Part shown: one piece after another, positions 1 to 12,800 of the stretch
Layout of the letters: the number at the start of each line of letters is the position of its first letter
How positions within the stretch are numbered: the first letter of the stretch is position 1
DNA from: Apostichopus japonicus
Taxonomy: Eukaryota; Echinodermata; Holothuroidea; Aspidochirotida; Stichopodidae
Assembly (NCBI RefSeq): GCF_037975245.1
Contig: NC_092566.1
Span: 5,086,001-5,146,000 of the forward strand
Length of the DNA stretch: 60,000 nt
Direction: 5' to 3'
The notes under the pieces: generated by a model
Database searches by the model: none
Told to the model about the DNA's origin: nothing
The model's input: only the letters and a program-made list of their open reading frames with translations
Translations under genes and position numbers: made by a program

Positions 1-186
1 GTGATATTTTCCAAACACGTTTAACACATTTAAGAGCTGAAAAAAAGGGCGAATAAGGTGACAGAAGAAAACGTTTGCTACGAGACGAATAGGCGGTAAA
101 GTACTCAGCATGGTAATGGATCAAATTGTTTGTGCTACATGCAATAATTTATGACTTTGATGAAACGGCGTGTGAAGTTGTAGGAG

Positions 187-633
187 TATAGGGTTACCAT
201 AGGACATCGCCTCTGCTTTCTATCAAATACGATTTATGATTGAGGGTGGATTTAAATTACAACAATTTAAAAAAAAAAAAAAAAAATCACATTTTTAGGT
301 TAAGTTCCAACAAAGTGGTAATAAATATTGTAGATTTTTTTTTTTTTTTTTTTTTGAGAGTGATCTGGCCGTCTGGCAGAGACAGGGGACGTGTCAATAG
401 TAGACAGCCCTTCAGCCAGTATTCTGATCTAACAATGAAACTTTCAATCTGGTACTGCCATTTTTATAAGAGTACCCTGGCTTCAAAATCACTTTTAAAA
501 ATTTTTTTGAAACCCATAGAGGCGGAGAATAGGGAAGCCCTTTAAGTTACTGGCAGTAAGTACTAGCTGTAACTACTGGCAGCAGTGACAACTTGTACTC
601 CTTTCTTTTGGATAAAAAATATGGTAACCCTAT
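187..633. mobile_element. MITE-like element with GGGTTACCATA inverted termini
   Basis: A perfect 14-nt inverted pair (ATAGGGTTACCATA at 188-201 and its complement at 619-632) encloses about 445 bp. The interior has a poly-A run (about 270-287), a poly-T run (about 335-355) and a GGCAGAGACAGGGGACGTGT stretch. TA flanks would fit a Tc1/IS630-type target site. The family assignment is inference. It lies in the intron beyond exon 33. Confidence 0.5.
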
Positions 634-717
634 ATTTGGGCAGCTGCAGCAGCACGTTATGCAGAGATGAGGTTTGAGATGGAATCAAAGTGTAACAAGA
701 GGCAGACGTTGGGTTAC

Positions 718-861
718 CTGTGGAATCAGAGGCGTCAAATTCGGGGGGTGGAGGGGTCAATAATGAGAGGGAACGTAAATTTTCAAAACTCAGGGTGTGG
801 AGAAGGGAGGAGTCGTAGGTCACCGTGGTGATCAACTGATCATTTTGCAGCAGGTAATTTT
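718..861 (-). CDS. PTPN13: PTPN13-like exon 33: last exon visible in the window
   Basis: Residues 3107-3154: [20 protein letters not shown], then [17 protein letters not shown]. It is 144 nt with a good acceptor (GCCCACAG) and donor (CAG|GTAACC). Its entry phase matches exon 32 across a 2.8-kb intron. It ends one base into a codon, so coding must continue left of position 1, presumably into the phosphatase domain. No recognised fold. Confidence 0.78.
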
Positions 862-3800
862 CTGTGGGCAAAAATCACGTCAAACGACAATCTGTGACAA
901 TTTAAACAATAACATACGAATACGATATCATCCACGAATGAGAACAAAATGTTGATACAGGATATTGTGAAACCTAGAGGGTTGCCAAAAAAAAAAAGTT
1001 TCTGTACGTAACCAAACCCAACTGTCAGCTTATATATGACAGAAATCTTTGCAAATGACAACTCCCCCAAACAAACAATGAAAATCTTGTTCTGTTTGGG
1101 AGATATCCTAGTTTAAAAGTCATGTCTGCTGGCTGTCCTGTTTTTTGTTGTTAAATCTGTGATGTCATTGTGCCACCAGGAACTGAAACCTTAAATACTT
1201 TCTTTGTTTTCCCTTTCACATTTCCAAGGTAGAATAGTTCATAATAGTGTTGACATTAAACCCAAATATCATTATCATTAGGTCATGTCTGGCTATTCAA
1301 TATTTTTAAATTCAGCATTTGGAAGTTACATCTCTCCATCAAAGAATAATAAACACTCAATTTTACCAATAACATTTTTATGACAGTTATCTCTAGCACA
1401 TACATCTGTGATGATGGTTGTTGGGCTCGTCTTTCCTTTAATGGGACTAATAATAATTCATAATTAAAAACAAAATAATGACAGCTATTAATGCATCCAA
1501 GTTTCTCAATCTATTGTAAGTACCAAATCCCTGTCACTTCTGATTATCTTCGCAAATCATTTATCGGAATAATGTCTGAAAATATTTGATAAATGAGAAA
1601 CACTTTTGAGGTACAGAGAATAGACGTCCATAGGCTTTGATTGAATATTTGGAAATTTCCTGCGAAGCTGATGAAATTACATATCAAAGATAGACAATGT
1701 TAAAAGTTGTTGTTGGCTGAAACACAAAAGAAATTAAAGTTAAAGAGCCTGACGTTTGGACATGATTCTGCATGTCACTGACCCACTAATCGACTAATGT
1801 ACTCCCTCAGAAGATATTGGCTAAGAATCTTACACCATGCATCTTGAACATCTAAAACAAACAGCGACAAATCAAATTAACCCTCTTCTTTCACTTCCCC
1901 CCCAACCTCTCTTTGCCATTTCCCCTTCCCCCAACATCCTGTCCCCTCGTATCAGACTCATTAACCATCTTCAATTACATCATCTATTCCCTGTTTCATA
2001 TTTTTTGCTTTGACTCATATCAAGATAGTATGAGTCATTTCATAAAAACAAGTACAACTTTGCAACATGTTTAATGCCCAAGTTGAATAAAGAGCAAACC
2101 TAGATTGACCAAGTTGTTTTGAAAAGTTATTTAGTAGTTTTGAAAGAAAGGACTAGCAAAGCCATTTGTAATCATATGGAGTATCTCTTGTTCTGAAAAG
2201 TTGTTGCATTGCCCTCTTACTCTTTCACAAAAGGTTGTAAAAAAACTTCATTAGGGGTACACATGACATATCCATACTGAATCACAACAGCTGCATGCAC
2301 AAAGATAAACTCGGCCCAATAGCAAATTACTTCTCTCCTGTTCTTCATGTAAACATAAACTTGCACATCTGATGAACAGTTAAAGCCGTTTTTATAGATT
2401 ATTTCCTCTTTATTTTAAGAAAACTAGGATGATATATTGTTGGGGAAAATTTACACAAACATGCGGCGGCCTCTGTGACTTACAAGATTTTCAGACACAA
2501 AATATAGGGCTGTGGTTTTTTTGGTAAGATGAATTACAGATACCAGTAGAAATACAGACGTGCAGAAACAATTTTTTTTTAAATTTTTTACAGAAACACT
2601 GGTTGCACAAAAAAAATGATTTTTTCCTTCCTGCAGACTAATAGTGAACCTTTATGAAATAATAGAAAATAGAAAAAATGTTCTCTCTTCCTTGACATTC
2701 ACTGAGAACAGACTACACATGTCCCTGACAATTTCCTAAATTATATCTGCACATTCTGCATAATGAGACACTACCAGCATAAAGGTATAAACCACTGAAA
2801 TATAAAACTGCACACGCACTTAAATAACATAAATACATTTTCATAATATGCGGTAAAACAAAAAGAAGAAGAAAGAAAGAAAGAAATGGGTTTCATCAAA
2901 CTAATCCCTTTTTTTTTTTATAGTTTTCATGTTTGCTTTGTCCTTCAACAGACTACAATTGAGTGTATTGACTAGTCAAAACACAATCAGAAAATTGTCT
3001 ATCTGTCTGTTATGAAACAAATTTGGAAAGAGCAATAATAATTAGCCAAGGCAGGAATGATTTGAGTCGGCCACTGCACAATGTGAAGTCCTATGCTTCC
3101 ATTTAACAAATTATGATCAAAATGATATTATAAAAACTTACACAAGAAAACAAAAAACTACTTGGAAATGAGATAACAAAATGATAGTTTTCACTGAGAC
3201 TTTTCAGCTGGGCTTGCAAGAACCGGTCTTTGATATTTAATAACTCAGGGACAGATTAGTGGGAGAGAAACCACTAACTTCAATAACTCGAGCAAGTTTG
3301 GTATTTGTTTGTAACATATGATGTTCAGAGGTGCTACCACTTTTTTTGTACTGCAGGGGAGGGGGGGACTCATACGTTCAGGAGAAGGGTGTAAGGGAAG
3401 GGGTGTTCCCTCCCCTTTGAGATATTTTCATCAATGTTGAATCATTTTTGACTGTTTAGGTTGTACCAAATAAACATGTTATATATCTATGTACTGTACA
3501 CAAGTTTAGTTAGATTAGTTGTAATATTGTCTGCCAGTGGGGAGGGGCTGGTCCCCCCGGATTTTATTGGGGGGCTTAAGCAACCCTACAAGTACACCTG
3601 GTTGTGCCCCTGATCATGTTTAAAACTGAATTATTAGCACTATGTTAGACAGAGTACTGGATACTTAATGATAATATGAACATTTCAAAACTTACCGGTT
3701 TTTAGCTGAGATTCTGTATATTTTGATTCCGTGAATGAATCCATGGATGAAAGTTCTCCTTTATTATTCTCTTCTAGTTTCCTCTCGTGATCTGAATCAG

Positions 3801-6800
3801 ACCCTCCTAGGTCCCCCGGTAAGTCGAGCGGGGGTACGGTCGGTGGCTCTGGGTCGGTGTCAGCGCCTACGTCCGTTGAGATGAAACTGGCTGGACGAGG
3901 CAGAGGCTTCGCACTGCACAGGATAAATAATGTTAACAAAGAAATCTGTTCAATATCACAAAAGCTTTCATCTGTTGATTTTGACGAGTGAGTCAAGGGT
4001 TGCGATATCATCAAACAAGTGCTGCTTCGCAAGAAGGAAAATATTACTGCATTTCAAGTGAGCACACATACTGCAGATATGAGTGTAAAGAAACCAAAAT
4101 TAACCAAGGAAGAGCTCACAAATATGTTTTCTGCTAACTGCATCAGAAATACAATTCAAAACATATCATTCACAGCATGAGCAAATGTAAATAATATGGA
4201 ATTATAATTAGCTTTCAGTATCGGTTTGAAGTAGTTTTAAACGTATGTACCATTTATTACATATACTTCAAGTTAATCAGCTCAGCAACAAGTGAAATGG
4301 TGAAATTCAACACCAGAAGAGAAACCTACATTGCAAATACTCAGGAGTATACGACAAACAGGTACAACTAGATCAAACCATTTTCTTTTGATATAATCTA
4401 TCTATATCTATCTAAACCTTTTCATATGTATGTGTATATAGATATATGTGTATATTTGTATATACATATATACATACATATAAATATATAGATATATATA
4501 TATCTATATATATTTACATACATATAATATCTATATACATACATATAATATCTAAACATAGATATATATATTTACATACATATAATATCCATATACATAC
4601 ATATAATATCTATATATGTATATATATATATATATTTACATACATATAATATCTATATGCATATATATAATATCTACATATGTATATATATGTATTTATA
4701 TGTTGCATGTGATCTAAACCAGCACTGGTAGTTAACAGAAAAGGTAGTCCTTTTTGGCACTCCTCAGTTCTTGAGGGTGCTTGAGTCTGTCTTATGTATA
4801 TGGATCTTGGCCACTACCAAAAAGTAGGTCAGTGGGGATGGGTTCCGTTGAGGCAGACCGCAGTGGACTCAACAATGTTGCTTCTGGCATGAATCTGAAT
4901 TAACATACCTGGCTAGTGCAAGTTTAACCGTTCCCTGGGCTTTTCTCAGAAGACTGATCACTTTCTTCTGTGTCATACCTACTGTGCTCTGTCCATTTAC
5001 CTACAAAATTAAAATCAAAATATAGTGTTAATACATCTGGTCATCATTCTTGATATTTATTTAAATTTTCCAAATGAGTCTTTAAGGTTTTGCTTGAATT
5101 TCTTATCTCAGAAAATCTGCTAAAAGAAACAATCAACATTACAACCCTAGGACTTTTTTTTTTTAAATACTAATAAAGAATATGGATCTCCTATTACAAC
5201 AAGTGGACCAATTACAGTATACAAGTTAAAGAAAAACATAAAAAATGGAAATCAAAATTAGTTACATGATATGAATTATGGATTATTGAGCTAAACTTAG
5301 AGGCAAGGGGAGATGATATCAAAGGTCTTTGGGGATTACAACAGAAAAAAAAAAATTCTGATTTAATAAGGCTCGTTCGCTTTTGGAATGACCTCATTAA
5401 AACTAGAAAATAGACACAGGAATCGAAACACTCAGAAACCTCACCTGTAACATCTTGTCTCCGACTTTTATCCTGCCATCCAGATGGGTGATTCCTCCAG
5501 GGGTGACAGTTTTGATGAAGACACTGGTCTTGCCTCCTTTCTCTGCTCCTACCAGACTAAAGCCAAGTCCACCTGTGTTTGGTTTCTCCATCTCTACCCA
5601 GTAAACACCACCCTGGGGGAGAAGGTAAAGAAATATTTTATAATTGTTAACATGCAATTGATGGGCGAGCAAAATGATACTTTTAAGGGGTCTTGCATTC
5701 GAAGGAAGATTATAACCCTGATATCTTCATAGCATAAACATAATTTGGGAGAGCAGGTTAGGGAAATTATTATATTATAAGTTATTTTGACTGTGTCTGC
5801 ATTTAAAAATGTACGAGCTGTGTGAACAAGCCAAGATGCAATATATATATGCATATCTGGATACCCCTCACAATTTTACTTCAAACACCACAAAAGATTC
5901 GCCACTCACCTCAGCGGCTGACAGGCCTTCACTGGTTGTCGACGGGGGTCTCCTAAGTGGTGTTATGGTCCTTGACGGTACCACAGAGTCACCATCATCA
6001 GGCACAGACTTATTTTGTTCAACTGACTTTGGTATTATCAAGTCACTAATGACTCTTGGCGAGGTTATCTCCCTTTTCCTCTCAGATTGCCCCAGTATCG
6101 GTGGAAGAGCATCTCCGGCGGAAAAATTCTCAGAATGAGTCGCGCGACTTCTATCGGGTAAAGCATTCCCGGAGAATGTTTTGCCTAATGGTTCCGAGTC
6201 GTCATGGTCCTCTGGTAACACGGGAGAATTCTGCACAAGCTGGTCGCCATCGTGCAAACTCTCCTCTCCACTATTTTCGTTCCCAGAATCGTTGTCTCTT
6301 TGGTTTCTCTGAGGTATCGATTGGGATACGGCAGGTTTAGGAATGACATCAGATCTGTCTTTCCTCCAAACTTTTTCTGCTACCTCGGGCGGCTCTTTCC
6401 TTTCCCCTCCGACTGATTTTTCATCCTTGGGAGACGATGGCATCGGAAGGACATCGTCCCCGAATGAAAACTCACCAGAGACGGAGAATTCACTTGCGAT
6501 GGAATCATCGAGACTCGGGGGAGATGCTTCCGTCCTCTCCTGAGAAGTTTCTTTCGTAGCCTTCTCCTCTGCTTTGACTGATCTCTGTGAGCAAGGAGGT
6601 AAATTCTGAGTTGCATCATCTTCAATCGAAGGCAGAGCCAACGATGAAGATGCTTCGCTATCGGAAATACTGTCCGTCTGATCTGGGGGAGGGGGGATTA
6701 ACTTCCTCGTCGGTGGATTAACAACTACCGGAGATGGCGCTAACATGCTTAACTGATCAGACACGGAAAGTTGGGCCACATCTTTGATCAAGAGATCACT

Positions 6801-9800
6801 ATCCAGTGACTTTCGAGGAGACGACAAAATATTTGCCCTTGAAACTGAATCATTTTTGAGCAAGTTTAAATCTTTGTTAGATTCATCTTGATTCTGTCTC
6901 TCTGCAACATTTCCGACATATTTTTCTGCTTTGACGGGAAGATCGGTTTCTTCTTCTTCTTCCGGCAGATCGCTCTCCTCTTCGTCGTAGTCGTCGCCGC
7001 TCGACAACATGTCCGCAAATGTTATGTCATCTATGGAGTCGTCCTGATTCAGTAAATCATCCAAAACGCTCTGCTCTACAGCATCTTCCTCTTGTCTCCT
7101 CTTCTCAGAGTTGCGACTTTCATCCTCCTCGCCTCTCGGTTCTCCATCTCCATCTCGAAGTGACATTTTGTCCATCTCCCTGCGTAAACTCTGGTTTACC
7201 GTTTCGTCTTCGGGACGCTCTTCACAGGCATCGAGAGACTCCCCAGACGAAGAATTTGGCAGCAATGGAGGGGTGAAAGAGTGGTCTGTGGTTGGGCTCA
7301 GTGGTGGCGGGGGGGCCTCGGGAACTGGTGGTGGTTCCATGTTCATCTCGTTGGAAGTCTGTATGTAAGCAAACAGGTGATGGCCATTTTTAAATGCTAC
7401 ATTACTCTAATGTGTGAAAATCAAGATGGTACTTATTGGCAGTCCACATAAAGGCCCTAACTTTGCTAAAAGAACAAATATACTTCTTTAATTTAAAAGT
7501 ATTAACTATGGGAGCATTAGCATACCCAAAAAGAAATATTTTAGATACAGAAATAATCATATAATAAAAATTGGCAACGTCAAACAGTGTAAATTATTGT
7601 TTCTAGTGATTAAATATGACACTGGCTACTTTAATCAACAAAGAATTTTTAGAAAATGTCAAAAAAAAGATGGACTTACTTTGTTACTGCTTTAAAGCTC
7701 TGAACCATGGGATCAAGTCAAAATTAAAACACTTACAAAAGTTCAAACACACACAAAAGAAAACCTTATTCAACTGACTTTTTGCATGATTTTAAACTGA
7801 AAGGTAATTAACATCTTTCAAAGTGAATCGCAGGATGCCAATATAGGAGCTCTGTGAGTATTGCAAAGGTGTGTGTGAATGACTGGTTTCATAGGCGACT
7901 ATTACGTACAAAGTTTACTGGGAAATGGGACGTATTTTGAAAACAATGGAAGGCTGATAAAAATAAGTTCTCCTGACAAAGGGAAAATGTTTAGGAACCG
8001 CATAAAGCCATTACAAAACTCGATGAAGATCTTCAGTATCGGAAGCTCATGACCGAAGCCAATATAACATCCTGTTCTGTGAATTCTTCCAAGGAAGGAA
8101 ACTACAACGACCACTAATGTTTAAAGAGGAAGTCATTGTATTATGCCAAAAATGAAAGAGACTTACAGAAGCAACAATATTTGTTTCAATATTCATACCT
8201 GAATGGACAATTTGAACAATCATTTTATAGTTACGGACCAACAATACAACAAACGTGCATTGTCATTACACTCATATCATTCACATCCCCTCTAGGAAAT
8301 ATCCATAGGAAATGTTCTTGTTTGTGAAGGATATAAATCCATAGGATGTGTGTTTTCTTGAGACCACTATGTATAATGTCACTTATATTGAATATTCATT
8401 ACCTTGGCAATCACTATGTACAATGTCACTAACATTGAATATTCATAATCTTAGCAATCACTATGTATAATGTCTCTAGTATTGAATATTCATAACATTA
8501 GCAATCACTATGTACAATGCCACTTATATTGAATATTCATTGCCTTGGCAATCACTTTGTATAATGTCTGTAGTATTGAATATTCATAACCTTAGCAATC
8601 ACTATGTACAATGCCACTTATATTGAATATTCATCACCGTAGCAATCACTATGTAAAATGTCTCTAGTATTGAATATTCATAACCTTAGCAATCACTATG
8701 TACAATGTCACTTTTATTGAATATTCATTACCTTGGCAATCACTATGTATGTCACTTATATTGAATATTCATAACCTTAGCAATCACTATGTACAATGTC
8801 ACTTTTATTGAATATTCATTACCTTGGCAATCACTATGTATAATGTCACTTATATTGAATATTCATTACCTTGGTAGATACATCGTCTTCATTGGCTGTT
8901 ACTTTCTCCTCTACATTTTGTTTATCCTCTGTTTGTGAGGTTGGCTCCAATTTGTCTTTGTCTGTCTTAGTCGTGACGTGGACATTTTTTTTTAATTGTT
9001 CTTCTTTAGCAGCTTGTAGTGGATTTAAGGCAGCCAGTATGGCATCTAAATCTTCTCCGGAATCATTCTCTGATGACAAATCCTGGAAATGAATATTCAT
9101 AAATTGTGGTTAACTGATCCTCCCATTATCATGCTTCGAAACATCTGTACTGACAGTATGAACAGTTTGTAACTTTCATCTGACAGAAACCAGATGTTCA
9201 TACTGCTTGTACTGTGAGTACAAGTGCTTTGAAGCACAACAAGAAAGTACAGTACAGATAAAATTGTCCAAGGGGACAAGGTGAAACTGGTTATCAGTTA
9301 AATGTAAAGATATTGACCAATGTTGAAAATTATTGGTGGAATCTGTTAATGGTGACATCACTTGTGCCAAGAAAGTGCTTCCACCCTCAATTCATCCCAT
9401 GCCACCCCCCTCCCCCACCCCATTCATCTATTTCAGTAATGTTTCTTGCTGCTTGTGTGAGAAGGCTTACAAATTTGGCAATATATGCACTTCCTCCTGG
9501 ACCCACTGTGGCTATGCCATTGCTCAAAATATCATGTTACTCTTAATCTCAATATATCAAGTTTACATACACAATAGTTTTTACAACTATGGATAAGGTC
9601 AAAGGTCATGAGATTGTTCATGTTCATACAACCCCTGTAATACCCCAACATCGTACCTCCCAAGAATCCTCTGCTGACAGGTCACCTAGGTCGATATCTG
9701 AATCCTCCTGAGTCGGTTTCTTTCCATTGAGAGTATTCTGTGTAGCCGCCTGGTTATCTCGTTGCTTTAGTTTGGTCGCATTAGTAGAAGTCAAACTGTC

Positions 9801-12800
9801 TTTCAAATCTAACTGATCTGACCGTTCCTGAAGTTGATCCCTGGGGACTTCTCTGGTCTCCGTCGGGGCTTTACTCTTAACCAGGACGTGTTTTGGTGTC
9901 AACCTCTCGATCTCGTCTGTCCTGAGCGGTTCGTTATCGTCCGAAACCTCCTCTTCGATATCATCTTTGTCTTCCTCAGCCGGTGGAGGAGTCGCTCTAG
10001 AAGAGACTGCATCAGAGTTGATGCCTGCCACGGAAGCAGGAGGATGCTTTTCGGGAGATGGCGAGGCAAGGTCGTAGCGATTCACCGGTCTCTTGATCGT
10101 CAACGTGACCTCCCTCGGAGTCATTCTTAAAAATGTCACAGCCTCAAAGTGGTTCATCTTTGTCGTGTCTTTGCCATTAACCTAACAGATGAAAACATAA
10201 GATGAAAAATGGATATGAATGAACATTCAGAGTAATTTGTGTCAAAATTTCTATCCGAGTTCCCAAAGTAACCTGTCATTGCCAGACGAATAATAGTACC
10301 CAACTTGAAGCAGACAGATTTTCTAACCAAGCTAAATGGGTTTATCGAATATGCAACCATCACTGCCCCCTTCTCCAAACAGCTTATCCCATCTTTGCCT
10401 TGTTCCGAATGTGCTACAAGAAGCACTAGAAGAATACAGCTCGAGAGGACAATAGGCCTGTCTCTTATAGAATAATAAGTTAGTAACTTTTACCAATTGG
10501 AATAAAGGAAAAATCTCCATATTTATACCCTTCAGTGCCATTTCTTGGCATATTTATTGCCTTAAAGTTCATAGTGTCCAACAGCATCATATAGCTAACT
10601 ACCTACATATTATCTAATCCTCCCCACCCCCCCCGTCACCCTCCCTCCCTTATCTACCCCTCCATGAGAAGTTAGCTACCAGTTTGAATTGCAACCGTAT
10701 CAGATCAGTAGTGCTGTGTGAGAATGCTCAATGGAAAGTGCACCAGGAAATAGCTGTACAGGCTATATTAGGAGCCCACTGCTATATAAGGAGCCCACTG
10801 CTGTGTGAATGCAATCAATGAGAGTTACCCTGAGTATTTTGTCTCCTTTCATTAACCTTCCATCTGATAGTGCAGGATCTGTTATGATGTCCTTTATATA
10901 ACAGCCACCTGTATTGACTCCACCGGCAACGGTGAAGCCAAGTCCACCTCTCACTGGCTTCACCAGAGTAACCTCTGTAGTATCCTGTAAAACCATAACA
11001 AATAATATATATACATATATAAATATCAGGAGAACAACAATGAGAATGATATTATCAAATAATAAATAAATAAATGAATAAATGTATGTATGTAGATATA
11101 AATATATGTATGTATGTATATATATATATATTTAAATAAATATATATATATATTTATATATATATCATAAGAACAATGAGAACAATATCATCAAGTACTA
11201 AATAAATGAATATATCTATATATTTATAGGTATCATGACATATCTATCAGCCATTTTGCATTCTTCATAGTCAGTCTTTCAGACACTCTCCTCCTATTAT
11301 TATTAATAACTTTGTTGCAGTGTCATCAAGACCCAGGTAGCACACCCTAGGAGGTCGTATGTCACCAGGTCACCTTTCTGAAGTCATTTCTCTAGTTAAT
11401 ATATTACTAAAATGAAAATACATTATTCTTATATTCCCATATTGCCCCAGGCCCATAACTTGACCCTTGGTCCCGAGGTTGTAAGCCCCTCACCCCTCTC
11501 CCTCCTCCTTTTATAAGGCCTGCTTGGGTGATGCAAAGAAGGATGGGAAAAAGCATTGATAGATGAAAGTAAAACAACAGCTGAGCATTTATAGAAGTTT
11601 GGGGCTTTAAACTTTCATGAGAATTTCAAGGCAGTAAAACAGCGTTAACAACTCACATCATTTTGAAGTGCTCTTCTTGGCGAACTCTCAGAAACGGATA
11701 GAAGCTCATTGCTGCCAAATTCAATGGAAGAATTATGAGGGGAAGTCATCTCTGACTTGCCCGTAGGAGATAGTAAGGGGGAACTGATAGGACTGGTCAC
11801 TCTGGCTCTTGGAGTAATTGTCAGCGGCTGGATGTCTTTCCTCGGAGAAGTATCTCTCTGCAACAATGGTTTCTTTGTCTCTCTCTCCTGTTACATATAA
11901 ACGAGAGGATAAGTTTGTCTTTACTATAGTTTAGAGTGCTATTCTGGATTTCAAGATGTTAAGCTTTAACATATATGCTAAATGCTCCTTTAAGACCTTA
12001 TTGATGGTGAATTCAGCTTCCCAATCCAAGTCTAAATGTTAATATTTAATAATAATGAAATAATAATAATATTTGCTTTTTATATAGTGCTTTATACCAG
12101 CGATAGGTCTCAAAGCGTTTTACAGACGTTATGATACCCCTGGTCAATGATAACCTGTCCCACAGACAATCCCTCCAGTCGGCAGCAGTTATTTACTGCG
12201 CCCAATGACAAGTCACCTCACAGGTACCCATTTAATCCCTGAGTGGAGAGAGGCAAGTGAGATAAAGCATCTTGCCCAAAAACACAACGTAATGAACTAG
12301 GCAGGAATCGAACCAGCAATCCTTGGATCACGAGTCTGATGCCTTAGCCAATTGGCCACCACACTCTCCTTGGTTGATATTTACTGATAACTCAACCAAC
12401 AAATGTTTTCGTTCAAACTTCATATAAACAAGTGCACAAGAATACTACCCTTGTGTGGTAATGGTAATGCAATGTAAATGTTTGAAACCCTCAGTCTTTA
12501 TGTTTCCTGACTGAGGTTTGTGTCGCGTCTAAGGAACTGACAAAATGGTCTGTGTGTTAGACTTAGTAGTCCAGTCACTTAAATTAATGAGCCTAACACA
12601 TATTAAAACGCAGTACAGAAATATAACATGGAGTAACAGTAGCAATTTTTTTTTATTGGTCTAGAACAAATTAGGTTTGTGGCTAAAGTCATTCTTTAAC
12701 AAGAAATATGTTTGAATCGGTTAATATTCCTCTTGCTGACCTTTTTCTAAAAGAATTTAAAAAATATTTTGGGGTACCAAAATGATCATGCAATACTAGA

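Noticed and set aside
240-545. Plus-strand frame of about 100 codons
   Set aside because: It is built on the poly-A and poly-T runs of a MITE-like element, has no homology I recognise, and no splice or promoter context.
4446-4649. Frame of Tyr/Ile/His repeats
   Set aside because: Translation of an AT microsatellite.
8364-8874. Possible CRISPR-like array
   Set aside because: The units are contiguous 47-bp tandem copies without unique spacers, in an animal intron.
12300-12372. tRNA gene on the minus strand
   Set aside because: It is the head of a SINE, with family body and tail attached.
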